Origin: Alphaproteobacteria bacterium
Lineage (GTDB): Bacteria; Pseudomonadota; Alphaproteobacteria; Caulobacterales; Hyphomonadaceae
Length of the DNA stretch: 49,709 nucleotides
Reading direction: 5' to 3'
Assembly: GCA_016125405.1 (NCBI GenBank)
Contig: WGLW01000039.1
Location: 1 to 49,709, forward strand
Shown here piece after piece: positions 34,253-42,722 of the stretch (positions are counted from its first letter, which is position 1; every line of letters begins with the position of its first letter). The notes under the pieces were generated by a model. The model was not told where the DNA came from and did no database searches. It worked only from the letters and a program-made list of their open reading frames with translations. Both the position numbers and the translations under genes were made by a program.

Positions 34253-34800
34253 GCGCCCCCCCGCGCCTTGTCGTCGTCGGACAGATTGCGGGCGCCTTTG
34301 GCGTGAAAGGCGAGGCGCGCGTGCGGTCGTTCACGGCCGATCCCGAAGCCTGCTTCTCATACGGGCCACTGATGGATGAGGCGGGCGCCGTGGTGCTGAC
34401 GCCGGTGCGCCACCGTCCGCTGAACGAGGGCTTCGGCGTCATCGCCAGGGAACAGCGCCAGCGCGAGGACTGGGAAGCGATGAAGGGCCTGCTTTTGCAT
34501 GTGCCGCGCGTGGCCATGCCCGAGCCCGAAGAGGACGAAGTCTACGTCACGGACCTCATCGGTCTCGCCGTCGAACACGTCGACGGCCGGGCGCTGGGTG
34601 TCGTGACGGATGCGCCCAATTTCGGCGCGGGCGACCTGATTGAGGTGAAGCCGCCGCGCGGCGGCGTTTTCTATCTGCCCTTTACCCATGCCGTGGTGCC
34701 GGAGGTCGATCTTTCCGCCCGGCGTCTGCGCGTCGATCCGGATGAAGACCTGCTTCCCGAAGCGCTTCAGCGGCAGTCGGGCGAGGGCGACACGAACTGA
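34249..34800 (+). CDS. rimM: Ribosome maturation factor RimM
   Basis: 183 aa from GTG 34249, overlapping the GNAT stop. LVVVGQIAGAFGVKGEARV is the RimM barrel start, and the C-terminal PRC-barrel includes VYVTDLIGLAVE, ALGVVTDAPNFGAGDLIEV and VFYLPFTHAVVPEVDL. It assists 30S head assembly around S19. The usual next genes trmD and rplS are absent; instead its 3' end overlaps the stop end of the opposing GT39 gene by 34 bases. Confidence 0.94.
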   Translation: MSAPPRLVVVGQIAGAFGVKGEARVRSFTADPEACFSYGPLMDEAGAVVLTPVRHRPLNEGFGVIAREQRQREDWEAMKGLLLHVPRVAMPEPEEDEVYVTDLIGLAVEHVDGRALGVVTDAPNFGAGDLIEVKPPRGGVFYLPFTHAVVPEVDLSARRLRVDPDEDLLPEALQRQSGEGDTN

Positions 34801-36419
34801 TAGTAAAGCACCTGCGCCTTGTCCTCGCTGAGGCGCAGGGTGCGGCGGATAGCGTCCTCGGGGCCGCGATCGTGCGGCGGCGCGTGCAGCCGCTTGGTCA
34901 GATAGTCGGCGAGGCGTTGCGGCATCACGGGATTGTCGCGCCAGACGGCAAGGCAGGCGCCGTGGCTCTTCGGCGCCGGAAACGCGCCCGGCGCCAGCGA
35001 GGCGTCCATCACGCGGGCGTGCGGCAGCAAGGCGCGCAGGTTGCCAGTCAGGTGCTTCTCGTCGCCGACAATCGTTCCCTCGCTGAACCCGCGCCGCTCG
35101 AGTTCGTCGGCCCAGGCCGCGACCGGGGAATAAGGCCGGCACCCGCCTTCGTCGCACGCGTTGATGTCCATCCGCCAGACAACGAAGCGCCCGGCGATGA
35201 CGACGAAAATAAAAACGATCGCCACGGCGCCGAAGGCGCGGATGGCCACCGGGAAATCGCCGGCGCGCTTCACGTGCGCGAACATCCAGAGCGGCGCGGT
35301 GTAGAGTACCGGCAACATCCACCAGCCCTTGTAGGTTTCAACCCCCACCAGCACGCCGAGCAGGTAGATCGCGGCGGCGATGACGATGGCGCGGGCGAAC
35401 AGCTTGCGGAACGCTTCCTCGTGCTGCTCCTCGTCAGTCGAGCGGCGCGCAAAGATGGGGTAGAGAACCGGCAGCCACATGGTCCAGAACAGCGTCGCCC
35501 AGAACAGCGATAGTGGCAGCGTGAACTCGAACAATCCGCGCGCCAGCGAGATCGCGCCCTGTCCGGCCCGGTCGATCCAGGCGCCGTTCAGCTCCCAGGA
35601 TTGCGCGAAGTCCCGCGCGACATCCGCCACGCGCTGGAAGTGTGTCAGCAACCAGATTGCGTAGGGCGCATAGATCGCGCCGGCGAGCGCCAGCGCGACG
35701 ATCAACGGTCCGGGTTTCACGGCATCGCGGAAGAAGGGCGAGAGGAAAACCGCCAGCAGCATGGCGATGGGGAAGACCACATAGAGGTGGTGCGTCAGGA
35801 GGCCGATGCCGATTGAAATGCCGAGATAGGTCCAGTCGCGGTTGCGCCGCCACGCGAGGATGCGGGTGAAGGCATGCAGCGTGGCGGAGAGGCACGCCAT
35901 CAGGGCGACCGCGCCCAGAAGATCCTCGTGCACGCCCCAGCCGACGTAGAACGTGAGCGTCCATGCCGCCACCGCAGCGGCCGACACGCCCGGCTTCACC
36001 AGTACGTTGCGCGCCGCGAGGTAGTAGAGCGTCAGCGCCGCGCCGAGCAGGATGTATTTTATCGCGAACACCACGGCGGTGCTGAGGCCGGGCCCCATCG
36101 CCGCCAGAGCGAATATCCACGCCAGCATGGGCGGCTGGCGCGCCTCGTAGCCGAACTGCAGGGATTGCGACATCAGAAGCTGGTCGGCTTCCTCGATGGT
36201 GAACACCGGGGCGATCAGCACGCGCACCGCCCAATTGATGAGGCAGACCGCGAAAATGAGGAAGATCACCGCCGAACGGTCGAGGCGGGCGAAGGATTCG
36301 AGCGTCAGGGTCTGGCGCGGCGCCCGCTCCCGGCGCGCCTTCACCCGGGAGACCCTGCGCGCCGGGCGCGGCGTCGTCCTGGGGGGCTTGAGGGTCGCCT
36401 GTCTGCGGTCTTTTACCAC
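34767..36419 (-). CDS. GT39/ArnT-like polyprenol-sugar glycosyltransferase
   Basis: 550 aa from GTG 36419. A basic N-terminal stretch (about 1-40) precedes about eleven to thirteen TM helices. The first extracytoplasmic loop has VFTIEEADQLLMSQSLQFGYEARQPP, matching the D/E-containing catalytic loop of PMT/ArnT transferases. The C-terminal domain is soluble with Cys-containing DINACDEGGCRP. It would transfer a sugar from polyprenyl-phosphate in the periplasm to lipid A or another acceptor. Paired with the GT2 gene upstream that would make the donor. Confidence 0.85.
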   Translation of the reverse strand: MVKDRRQATLKPPRTTPRPARRVSRVKARRERAPRQTLTLESFARLDRSAVIFLIFAVCLINWAVRVLIAPVFTIEEADQLLMSQSLQFGYEARQPPMLAWIFALAAMGPGLSTAVVFAIKYILLGAALTLYYLAARNVLVKPGVSAAAVAAWTLTFYVGWGVHEDLLGAVALMACLSATLHAFTRILAWRRNRDWTYLGISIGIGLLTHHLYVVFPIAMLLAVFLSPFFRDAVKPGPLIVALALAGAIYAPYAIWLLTHFQRVADVARDFAQSWELNGAWIDRAGQGAISLARGLFEFTLPLSLFWATLFWTMWLPVLYPIFARRSTDEEQHEEAFRKLFARAIVIAAAIYLLGVLVGVETYKGWWMLPVLYTAPLWMFAHVKRAGDFPVAIRAFGAVAIVFIFVVIAGRFVVWRMDINACDEGGCRPYSPVAAWADELERRGFSEGTIVGDEKHLTGNLRALLPHARVMDASLAPGAFPAPKSHGACLAVWRDNPVMPQRLADYLTKRLHAPPHDRGPEDAIRRTLRLSEDKAQVLYYQFVSPSPDCR

Positions 36420-36465
36420 GCTCGCCGCTTCCGTCCTCGTCTACCGCCTTCAAAGTCCAGCCCGA

Positions 36466-37218
36466 TCAACGCCTTGTGCGCGGATCGTTCCATTCAACGG
36501 CGATTCCGTAGCCCCCGCGCCGCACAAGCCATATCATGCCCAGCAGGTCTACTACCCCTGCGCCCAGCCGGCCCATAAATCCGTATTTCGACACGCCATG
36601 TTGCCGCACCCGGTCGTTGACCGGTTCTTCGCGCACGTCCCAGCCGGCGCGCCTGACAAGGGCGGGAAGGAAACGGTGCATGGCGGCGAAATAGGGCAGG
36701 TCCACGAACGCCCGGGCGCGCACCAGCTTGAACCCGCATCCCGTGTCGGTCGCCGAATCCCTGAGGCAGAACCGCCGCACGCCGTTGGCGATGCGCGATT
36801 GCAGCCACTTGAAACCGCTGTCGTTGCGGCTCGTACGCCGGCCGCAGATAATGCCAAGAGCGGGGTTGTTGTTGCCCTTGATGACCGTATCCCAGATGCG
36901 CCGCGTGTCTGCCGGATCATTCTGGCCGTCGCCGTCCAGAAGTTGCACCCATTCTCCGCCAACGCTTTTAAGTCCGGTGAAAAGCGCCGCTGATTTCCCG
37001 CGCCGCTCGATGTGGGTCAGCGACACGATGCGATCCGGGCGCAACGCGGCTGCGGCGGCGATTTCGGCGGCTGTCGCATCGCTTGAAGCGTCGTTGACGC
37101 AGACGATCTCGTAATCGATCCCGTCGAGCGCCGCATGCACCTCGTCCAGCAAGGGCGCGATATTTCCCGCCTCGTTGTAAAACGGGATCAGCACGGACAG
37201 GGCGCGGGGTTGGGGCAA
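36466..37218 (-). CDS. GT2 polyprenyl-phosphate glycosyltransferase (DPM1/ArnC-like)
   Basis: 250 aa from TTG 37218 (no other start near the conserved LSVLIPFYNEAGN). Landmarks: ASSDAT, QLLDGDGQNDPAD (metal-binding DxD), CGRRTSRNDSG and HGVSKYGFMGR. It lacks the C-terminal TM pair of ArnC, so it is of the soluble DPM1 type. It would glycosylate polyprenyl-phosphate for the GT39 transferase encoded 46 bases downstream. Confidence 0.87.
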   Translation of the reverse strand: MPQPRALSVLIPFYNEAGNIAPLLDEVHAALDGIDYEIVCVNDASSDATAAEIAAAAALRPDRIVSLTHIERRGKSAALFTGLKSVGGEWVQLLDGDGQNDPADTRRIWDTVIKGNNNPALGIICGRRTSRNDSGFKWLQSRIANGVRRFCLRDSATDTGCGFKLVRARAFVDLPYFAAMHRFLPALVRRAGWDVREEPVNDRVRQHGVSKYGFMGRLGAGVVDLLGMIWLVRRGGYGIAVEWNDPRTRR

Positions 37219-37407
37219 GGATCAATCCCGTTGGGGCGGCCTGTCGGTGGCGGAAGGGCCGGGCTGTCGAAGCCTGACCTCTAGCACATCTCGCGCAGCC
37301 TGAAAGGCGCAGGCCCGGCCCTGTCGCAGCGCCATTTCGGGCGGACCCGATATTCCCCGGCGGAGACAAAGGGAGTAGGCGTGCGCCCGGCAGATCCGGG
37401 GGATCAC

Positions 37408-37731
37408 ATGGACGTCTATCACATCTGGTGCGACCTGCGGGATGGCAGGGAAGACAAGGCGTTCGCCGCCGCCGTCGCCGCCTATCTCGATCATCACAAG
37501 GCGGGAGGACGGATCGTCGGCTGGCGGCTTTTGCGCCGCAAACTGGGCCTTGGCCCCGATGGCATGGGCGAATTCCACATCATGATCGAAACCACGGACA
37601 TGGCGCAGCTGGATAAAGCGTTTCGCGCTGCGGCGACGCGGTCCGGCGATGTCGAAAAGCTGCACGCGGCGGTTTACTCGCGGGTCACCAACGCCCGCTT
37701 CGCCCTGGCCCGGGATTTCCCGGATCGCTAG
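37408..37731 (+). CDS. DUF6614 protein
   Basis: 107 aa from ATG 37408 with GGGGGA 5 bases upstream (GTG 37381 adds nine residues). MDVYHIWCDLRDGREDKAF, IVGWRLLRRKLGLGPDGMG and EFHIMIETTDMAQLDKAF form a ferredoxin-like beta-alpha-beta pattern; I recall this as DUF6614. Function unknown. The gene is followed 51 bases downstream by a dyad and then the CYP153 promoter region. Confidence 0.7.
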   Translation: MDVYHIWCDLRDGREDKAFAAAVAAYLDHHKAGGRIVGWRLLRRKLGLGPDGMGEFHIMIETTDMAQLDKAFRAAATRSGDVEKLHAAVYSRVTNARFALARDFPDR

Positions 37732-37781
37732 CCGCCGCGCGCCCCTGTAACCCGTCGGGCGGCTGCCTGCTGCAATTCCCT

Positions 37782-37828
37782 CGCGTCATGCCTGACGCGG
37801 CAGGCAGGGTCTGCTAGACTGTGTCTAG
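37782..37828. promoter_or_regulatory. Dyads upstream of CYP153: candidate operator
   Basis: Three inverted repeats lie 47-93 bases before the CYP153 ATG: CGCGTCA-TGCC-TGACGCG (37782-37799), TGCCTG-N6-CAGGCA (37789-37806) and CTAGAC-TGT-GTCTAG (37814-37828). The last, close to the start, is the best operator candidate; the first could instead end the DUF6614 transcript but has no T-run. Confidence 0.45.
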
Positions 37829-37874
37829 TCAGAACCGCTCCCGGCGATGCCGGGCGGATGAAGGAACCCTTGCG

Positions 37875-39185
37875 ATGGCTGCGGACACGGCGACGGCGAA
37901 ACCCATCTCCAGAAGCGCGGGAGCGGAGGAATTCCGCACCAACGGCATTCCCAAGGACGGACCGATCCCGCCCGCGTCCGAGCTGGATTTCAAGACCTAC
38001 GACATCACCGACCCGGAAATCTGGCGGCGAAACGCCTATTGGGACCGGTTTGCGTGGATGCGGAAGAACGATCCGGTTCACTGGTGCCCGGACAGCCCGT
38101 TCGGCCCGTACTGGTCCGTCACAAAGTACCAGGACATCATGACGGTCGATACGACCCACGGCGTCTTCTCGTCAGAAGGCGGCATCACCGTTGTCGACCA
38201 GGACGAGGACTTCCAGCTGCCGATGTTCATCGCGATGGATCCGCCGAAGCACGACCTGCAGCGCAAGACCGTGCAGTCGATCGTCGGCCCCGACAATCTC
38301 AAGAGCTTTGAGAGCCTGATCCGTTCGCGCACCAAGAAGCTGTTCGACGATCTTCCGATTGGCGAACCGTTCGACTGGGTCGACAAGGTCTCGATCGAAC
38401 TCACCACCATGATGCTTGCGACACTGTTCGATTTCCCGTTCGAGGACCGCCGCAAGCTGACGCGCTGGTCGGATGTCACCACAGGCCGGAACAATCCGGA
38501 CATCGTTTCGGGCGAGGAGCAGTGGCGCGGCGAACTGATGGAGTGCCTCGGCTACTTCACGCGACTGTGGAACGAGCGCGTCAACGCCGAACCCAGGGGC
38601 GATCTCGTCTCGATGCTGGCGCACGGCGAGCATACGCGGAACATGACGCCGCAGGAATATCTCGGAAACCTGCTGCTGCTCATCGTCGGCGGCAACGACA
38701 CCACTCGCAACTCGATGACGGGCGGCGTCTACGCCTTCAACAAGTGGCCGGAGCAGTTCGCCAAACTGAAAGCCGACCACAAGCTGATCCCGTCGGCGGT
38801 GTCCGAGATCATCCGCTGGCAGACGCCGCTCGCGCACATGCGCCGTACGGCGCTGCAGGATTTCGAACTCGGCGGCAAGGCCATCGCCAAGGGCGACAAG
38901 GTGCTGATGTGGTATGTCTCGGGCAACCGCGATGAAGAGCACTATTCGAACCCGAACGAGCTCTGGATCGAACGCCCGCGGGTGAGGGGGCACCTCTCCT
39001 TCGGGTTCGGCATCCATCGCTGCGTCGGCAACCGCCTCGCGGAATTGCAGCTTCAGGTCCTGTGGGAGGAAATCCTCGCGCGCTGGGAAAATATCGAGGT
39101 GCTGGAAGAGCCGGCTCGCGTCCCATCGTCCTTCGTGAAGGGCTACACGAAGATGATGGTGAAGGTGACGCCGAAGCCCGCCTGA
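37875..39185 (+). CDS. CYP153-family cytochrome P450 alkane/fatty-acid terminal hydroxylase
   Basis: 436 aa from ATG 37875 with AAGGAA 8 bases upstream. The sequence tracks CYP153 almost throughout: SPFGPYWSVTKYQDIM, MFIAMDPPKHDLQRKTVQ, I-helix VGGNDTTRNSMTGG, SEIIRWQTPLAHMRR with the ExxR pair, and heme loop FGFGIHRCVGNR with Cys383. CYP153 hydroxylates terminal carbons of medium-chain alkanes or fatty acids. It needs a ferredoxin and reductase, and neither is next to it. The stop is directly back-to-back with the amidase stop (TGATCA). Confidence 0.95.
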   Translation: MAADTATAKPISRSAGAEEFRTNGIPKDGPIPPASELDFKTYDITDPEIWRRNAYWDRFAWMRKNDPVHWCPDSPFGPYWSVTKYQDIMTVDTTHGVFSSEGGITVVDQDEDFQLPMFIAMDPPKHDLQRKTVQSIVGPDNLKSFESLIRSRTKKLFDDLPIGEPFDWVDKVSIELTTMMLATLFDFPFEDRRKLTRWSDVTTGRNNPDIVSGEEQWRGELMECLGYFTRLWNERVNAEPRGDLVSMLAHGEHTRNMTPQEYLGNLLLLIVGGNDTTRNSMTGGVYAFNKWPEQFAKLKADHKLIPSAVSEIIRWQTPLAHMRRTALQDFELGGKAIAKGDKVLMWYVSGNRDEEHYSNPNELWIERPRVRGHLSFGFGIHRCVGNRLAELQLQVLWEEILARWENIEVLEEPARVPSSFVKGYTKMMVKVTPKPA

Positions 39186-40706
39186 TCAGCCCACCCAGAT
39201 TGGCGGCCGCTTCCCGGCCCAGGGCTGCGCGGCTTCGAGCTGCAGCGCCGTTTCCAGCAGGAGACGCTCCGCGCCGTTGGCGGCGCAGGCCTGAACACCG
39301 ATGGGCAATCCCTCGGGCGACCAGCCAAGCGGAACGCTCATGGCCGGCGCGCCCGAGATGTTGTGGATCAGCGTGTAGCCCGCCTGATGGATCAGCCGGT
39401 CGCGCAGCTCGTCGAACGGCACATCGCCCCGCAGATAGCCCAGCGGCGAAGGCGGCGAGGCGAACACCGGCGACAGCACGATGTCGAACCCCTTGATCCA
39501 TTCGTCATAGGCCGCGCCCGCGGCGAGCAGGCGTTTCTGCACCGCCTCGATGTCCTCCGGCTTCATCTTCTGCGCGTTTTCCGCCATCTGCAGCGAGAAC
39601 GGCTCGACCATCGTTGTGTCGATCTTTTTGCCGGTCTGTTTGGCGAAATTGGCGATGTCCTGGGCGGCGCCCAGCGACCAGTAGGCGAGGAAGTCGTCCG
39701 AAAAGCTCGGCGCCGTCGGCCAGTTCGTCTCGCTGACGGTGTGGCCCAGGCTTTCCATCAGCTTCGCGGCGCCATGCACGGCGTCGGCGACGGACTGGTC
39801 GGCCTCGAAGCCGGCAAAGCCCTTGGTCAGCACGCCCACTTTCAGCTTGCGCGAGACCGGCGCGTTGACCAGCCCGATCGGCGGGAAGATGGCTGTGTCG
39901 CCGGTGCGCTCGGTTACGGCCAGCGCGCCGGCGACGTCCCGCACCGTTCGCGCGATGCAGCCCTGGACGCCGACCTCGAGCGGACCCGGTTTTGCCTCCT
40001 CGTTGACCATTCGGCCGCGTGACGGCTTGAGGCCGAAGACGCCGCAATTGGCGGATGGAAAGCGCAGCGATCCGCCGCCGTCATTGCCGTGCGCCATCGG
40101 CACGACGCCCGCGGCGACCGCCGAGGCCGTGCCGCCGGATGATCCGCCGGTCGAGCGCGTGGGGTCCCAGGGATTGCGTGTCGGCCCGAACGCCAGCGGC
40201 TCGGTCGTCGGCAGATAGCCGTTCTCCGGCGTCGCTGATTTGCCGATGCAGATGAGGCCCGAGCCAAGCAGCGTGCTGACGTAGAGGGATTCCTCCGTCG
40301 CCGGCGGCGCCCCTTCCGTCGCGCGCGATCCGTACCGTGTCGGCGCGCCGATCACATCGTTCAGGTCCTTGATCAGCGTCGGCACGCCGGCGAACGGACC
40401 GGTCAGTGTGGTCGCTGCACGCGCGCGCGCAGCATCGAACGTGTCGGTCACCATGAAGTTGATCTGCGGTTGCGCCGCCTGCGCCCGCTTGATCGCCGCC
40501 TCCACCGCTTCGGCAGGCGACATCGATCCCTTGGCGATCAGTTCGGCGAGGCCCGTGGCGTCCGGACCGGGGTCGAACGCAGGCGCGCCCGCCGGAGCCG
40601 TGGCGGCGCTCTTCGGGCCGGGCGAGCAGGCGACCAGTCCGGTCGCCCAAACCGTCGCCAACAGACTCCGGCGCGTCAGCCTCATTCCGCTGGTCCCGTC
40701 CGCCAT
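39186..40706 (-). CDS. Amidase-signature lipoprotein
   Basis: 506 aa. N-terminus [20 protein letters not shown]... has a twin-arginine-like TRRSLL and a lipobox LVAC (Cys27). The amidase triad is visible: Lys113 (LIKDLND), cis-Ser189 ([11 protein letters not shown]) and nucleophile Ser213 ([11 protein letters not shown]). It would hydrolyse an amide or nitrile-derived substrate outside the cytoplasm; related enzymes include 6-aminohexanoate cyclic-dimer hydrolases. ATG 40706 has GGGAGG 6 bases upstream. Neighbouring CYP153 suggests use on xenobiotics or lipids but this is inference. Confidence 0.9.
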   Translation of the reverse strand: MADGTSGMRLTRRSLLATVWATGLVACSPGPKSAATAPAGAPAFDPGPDATGLAELIAKGSMSPAEAVEAAIKRAQAAQPQINFMVTDTFDAARARAATTLTGPFAGVPTLIKDLNDVIGAPTRYGSRATEGAPPATEESLYVSTLLGSGLICIGKSATPENGYLPTTEPLAFGPTRNPWDPTRSTGGSSGGTASAVAAGVVPMAHGNDGGGSLRFPSANCGVFGLKPSRGRMVNEEAKPGPLEVGVQGCIARTVRDVAGALAVTERTGDTAIFPPIGLVNAPVSRKLKVGVLTKGFAGFEADQSVADAVHGAAKLMESLGHTVSETNWPTAPSFSDDFLAYWSLGAAQDIANFAKQTGKKIDTTMVEPFSLQMAENAQKMKPEDIEAVQKRLLAAGAAYDEWIKGFDIVLSPVFASPPSPLGYLRGDVPFDELRDRLIHQAGYTLIHNISGAPAMSVPLGWSPEGLPIGVQACAANGAERLLLETALQLEAAQPWAGKRPPIWVG

Positions 40707-40832
40707 TGCGCGCCTCCCGAATTATGGTTCGGGGCAGTAGTCACGCATTGGCGTGCGGCGACAACCCTTGCCGCTAAGTCAGTTGGCGCGGAAATCTTGG
40801 ATGGAAGTATCGACCCGGGCCGATCGTACGGC

Positions 40833-41231
40833 TTAACCGGCCTCTTTTTCTTCGGCCTTGCGCGCAAGATTGGCGGCGCGGGTCGAGGCGCGCTTGGCCG
40901 CAGCGATCTTCTTCTTGTCTGCTGAAGCCTCCGCTTTGGCGGACTTGCGCGCGTCGAGTTCGGCGGCGATCAGCGGCAGCAGTTCGACCGCCTGCGCCTG
41001 CTTGCGATCCGTGTCACTCTCCGCGACACGGTGCGCGTTCCGATCGAGGGTCAGGAGTTCGGCATCGCTCATGCCCGGCAGGCGCTCGCTCAGCGAAACC
41101 GGCGGAGTTGCCGTCGGCGGAGGCGGCGTCACGGCCTTTGGGGCCTTTGGAGCCGGGTGTTCGCCGCTCGTTGATTTCCAGCGGCTGACAGCGAACTTGG
41201 ATTTGTTTTTTCCGCCCGTCCGCGTGGTCAT
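40833..41231 (-). CDS. Small basic/Pro-Ala-rich protein, unknown function
   Basis: 132 aa from ATG 41231 with GGAG 6 bases upstream. N-terminus GKNKSKFAVSRWKSTSG is basic, then Pro-rich linker (PKAPKAVTPPPPTATPP), then an alpha-helical Ala/Glu/Lys-rich half. No signal or TM. I recognise no domain. A 233-base AT-richer leader with hairpins precedes it. Confidence 0.6.
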   Translation of the reverse strand: MTTRTGGKNKSKFAVSRWKSTSGEHPAPKAPKAVTPPPPTATPPVSLSERLPGMSDAELLTLDRNAHRVAESDTDRKQAQAVELLPLIAAELDARKSAKAEASADKKKIAAAKRASTRAANLARKAEEKEAG

Positions 41232-41254
41232 GTGAGGCTCCAGATCAGACTAGA

Positions 41255-41327
41255 CAAAACCGACCGAATTCGGAGTTCGGTTTTGGCAATCTCTGCACAA
41301 GCGCAGATCGTCCGCGAGGTTTCGCGG
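41255..41327. repeat. Cluster of inverted repeats in the AT-rich island
   Basis: Three dyads in 73 bases: CAAAACCGA/TCGGTTTTG (41255-41263 with 41277-41285) enclosing palindrome CCGAATTCGG; TCTGC/GCAGA (41292-41296 with 41303-41307); and CCGCGA-GGTT-TCGCGG (41312-41327). Lies upstream of the small basic-protein gene on the minus strand. Confidence 0.65.
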
Positions 41328-41442
41328 CCAGAGCACAAAATCTCGGATAGTGTCCTGTCTGAGAGATATAGAGATTTTCCAGCGAATATCAAACCGCTGC
41401 ACCGGAAAACTCCGGATCAATACTTGGCGTTGTCTTGAATAT

Positions 41443-41465
41443 GACCGGTCGGACCGGGTCTTTTT
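41443..41465 (+). terminator. Orphan plus-strand terminator-like hairpin
   Basis: GACCGG (41443-41448) pairs with CCGGGTC (41454-41460, one bulged G) over a TCGGA loop and is followed directly by TTTTT (41461-41465). Read rightward this is a usable intrinsic terminator, but no plus-strand gene ends here; the T-run reaches the last base of the opposing acyl-CoA dehydrogenase stop. Confidence 0.45.
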
Positions 41466-42625
41466 CAGATTTCGCCGGCCTTCGCCATGCGCTGCAGTTC
41501 GCGGCCAACCACCATCTGCTGGATCTGCGTGGTGCCTTCATAGAGCCTGAGGATGCGCACATCCCGGTAGAAACGCTCGACGGCGTAGTCCGCGATATAT
41601 CCCGATCCGCCGAACACCTGCACCGCCCGGTCGGCGACGCGGCCCACCATCTCGGTGCACCACATCTTGGTCGCCGCTGCGAGCAGGGTGACCTTTTCCT
41701 TCGCATCGTATTTCCGCACGCCATCCAGAACCATCGCGCGGCCGGCGGCGGCTTCAGCGTAGCTGTCCGCCATCATCGCCATCACCAGCTGGTGTTCGGC
41801 GATCGGCTTGCCGAACTGTTTTCGCTCGCTTGCGTAGCGCGTCATTTCCGAAACCAGGCGCTCTGAAATGCCGACCGACAGCGCTGAGATGTGGAAGCGC
41901 CCGCGGTCCAGCACCGACATCGCCACCTTGAAGCCTTCGCCTTCCTCGCCGAGCCGGTTGGTGATCGGCACGCGTGCATCCTCGAAGATCACGTCGCAGA
42001 CATTGGCGCCCTGCTGGCCCATCTTCTTTTCCGGCTTGCCGATGGTGACGCCCGGCGTCGAGCGCTCGACGACGAATGCCGACAGCCCCTTCGGTCCCGG
42101 CGTCGCCGCATCCGTGCGCGCCATCACGGTGAAGAGGTGCGCCTTGTCGGCGTTGGTGATGAAGCGCTTGGCGCCGTTCAGCACATAGTGATTGCCGTCG
42201 CGCACCGCCTTCGTCCGCGCCGAACCCGCATCCGATCCGGCCTCGGGTTCGGTCAGGGCGAACGACGTGACCACTTCGCCCGAGGCGATCTTCGGCAGCC
42301 AGTCGCGCTTCTGGTCGGCGTTGCCGAACATCACCAGGCCCTGGCTGCCGATGCCGACATTGGTGCCGAAGGTGGAGCGGAAGGCCGGTGAGGTGCGGCC
42401 CATTTCGAGGATCACCAGCGCTTCTTCTTCCAGCGTCAGCCCGAGACCGCCGAATTCTTCGGGGATCGACAGGCCGAACAGGCCCAGCGCCTTCATCTGC
42501 TCGACCACCTCGTCGGGAATGCGGTCCTCTGCCGCGACCTGCGCTTCGAGCGGCTGGCAGACTTCGGTCACGAACCGCCGAACCGTTTCGATCAGCTGCT
42601 GGCGGGTGTCGGGATCGAGGGCCAT
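41465..42625 (-). CDS. Acyl-CoA dehydrogenase
   Basis: 386 aa of standard ACAD architecture: N-terminal helices, middle beta domain with VTSFALTEPEAGSDAGSARTKAV and GAKRFITNADKAHLF (FAD contact), C-terminal four-helix bundle with FGGSGYIADYAVERFYRDVRI and the catalytic Glu in RLYEGTTQIQQM. It oxidises acyl-CoA to enoyl-CoA with FAD; chain length not evident. Likely function in beta-oxidation or branched-chain acid breakdown. Translation start lies directly after a hairpin (see the entry at 42627-42658). Confidence 0.95.
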   Translation of the reverse strand: MALDPDTRQQLIETVRRFVTEVCQPLEAQVAAEDRIPDEVVEQMKALGLFGLSIPEEFGGLGLTLEEEALVILEMGRTSPAFRSTFGTNVGIGSQGLVMFGNADQKRDWLPKIASGEVVTSFALTEPEAGSDAGSARTKAVRDGNHYVLNGAKRFITNADKAHLFTVMARTDAATPGPKGLSAFVVERSTPGVTIGKPEKKMGQQGANVCDVIFEDARVPITNRLGEEGEGFKVAMSVLDRGRFHISALSVGISERLVSEMTRYASERKQFGKPIAEHQLVMAMMADSYAEAAAGRAMVLDGVRKYDAKEKVTLLAAATKMWCTEMVGRVADRAVQVFGGSGYIADYAVERFYRDVRILRLYEGTTQIQQMVVGRELQRMAKAGEI

Positions 42626-42626
42626 G

Positions 42627-42658
42627 AAAAAATCTCCGGAAGCCGAGGCTTCCGGAGA
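42627..42658 (-). terminator. Terminator-like hairpin overlapping the acyl-CoA dehydrogenase RBS
   Basis: On the minus strand a perfect 12-base dyad (TCTCCGGAAGCC/GGCTTCCGGAGA; in practice 11 pairs plus a CTCG loop) is followed by six T, then C and the ATG of the acyl-CoA dehydrogenase. GGAG of the 3' arm is 8 bases from that ATG, so the same stem both looks like the terminator of the 42723-43043 gene and holds the downstream Shine-Dalgarno. Confidence 0.8.
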
Positions 42659-42722
42659 CGACTAGTCGAGAGCACCGCCACGTCAAGCGCGGCGGATCCG
42701 GTTGTGGAGAGGACGCCCGAAT

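Noticed and set aside
37789-37806. Dyad as terminator for the DUF6614 gene
   Set aside because: No T-run follows and it overlaps another dyad; an operator role is more likely.
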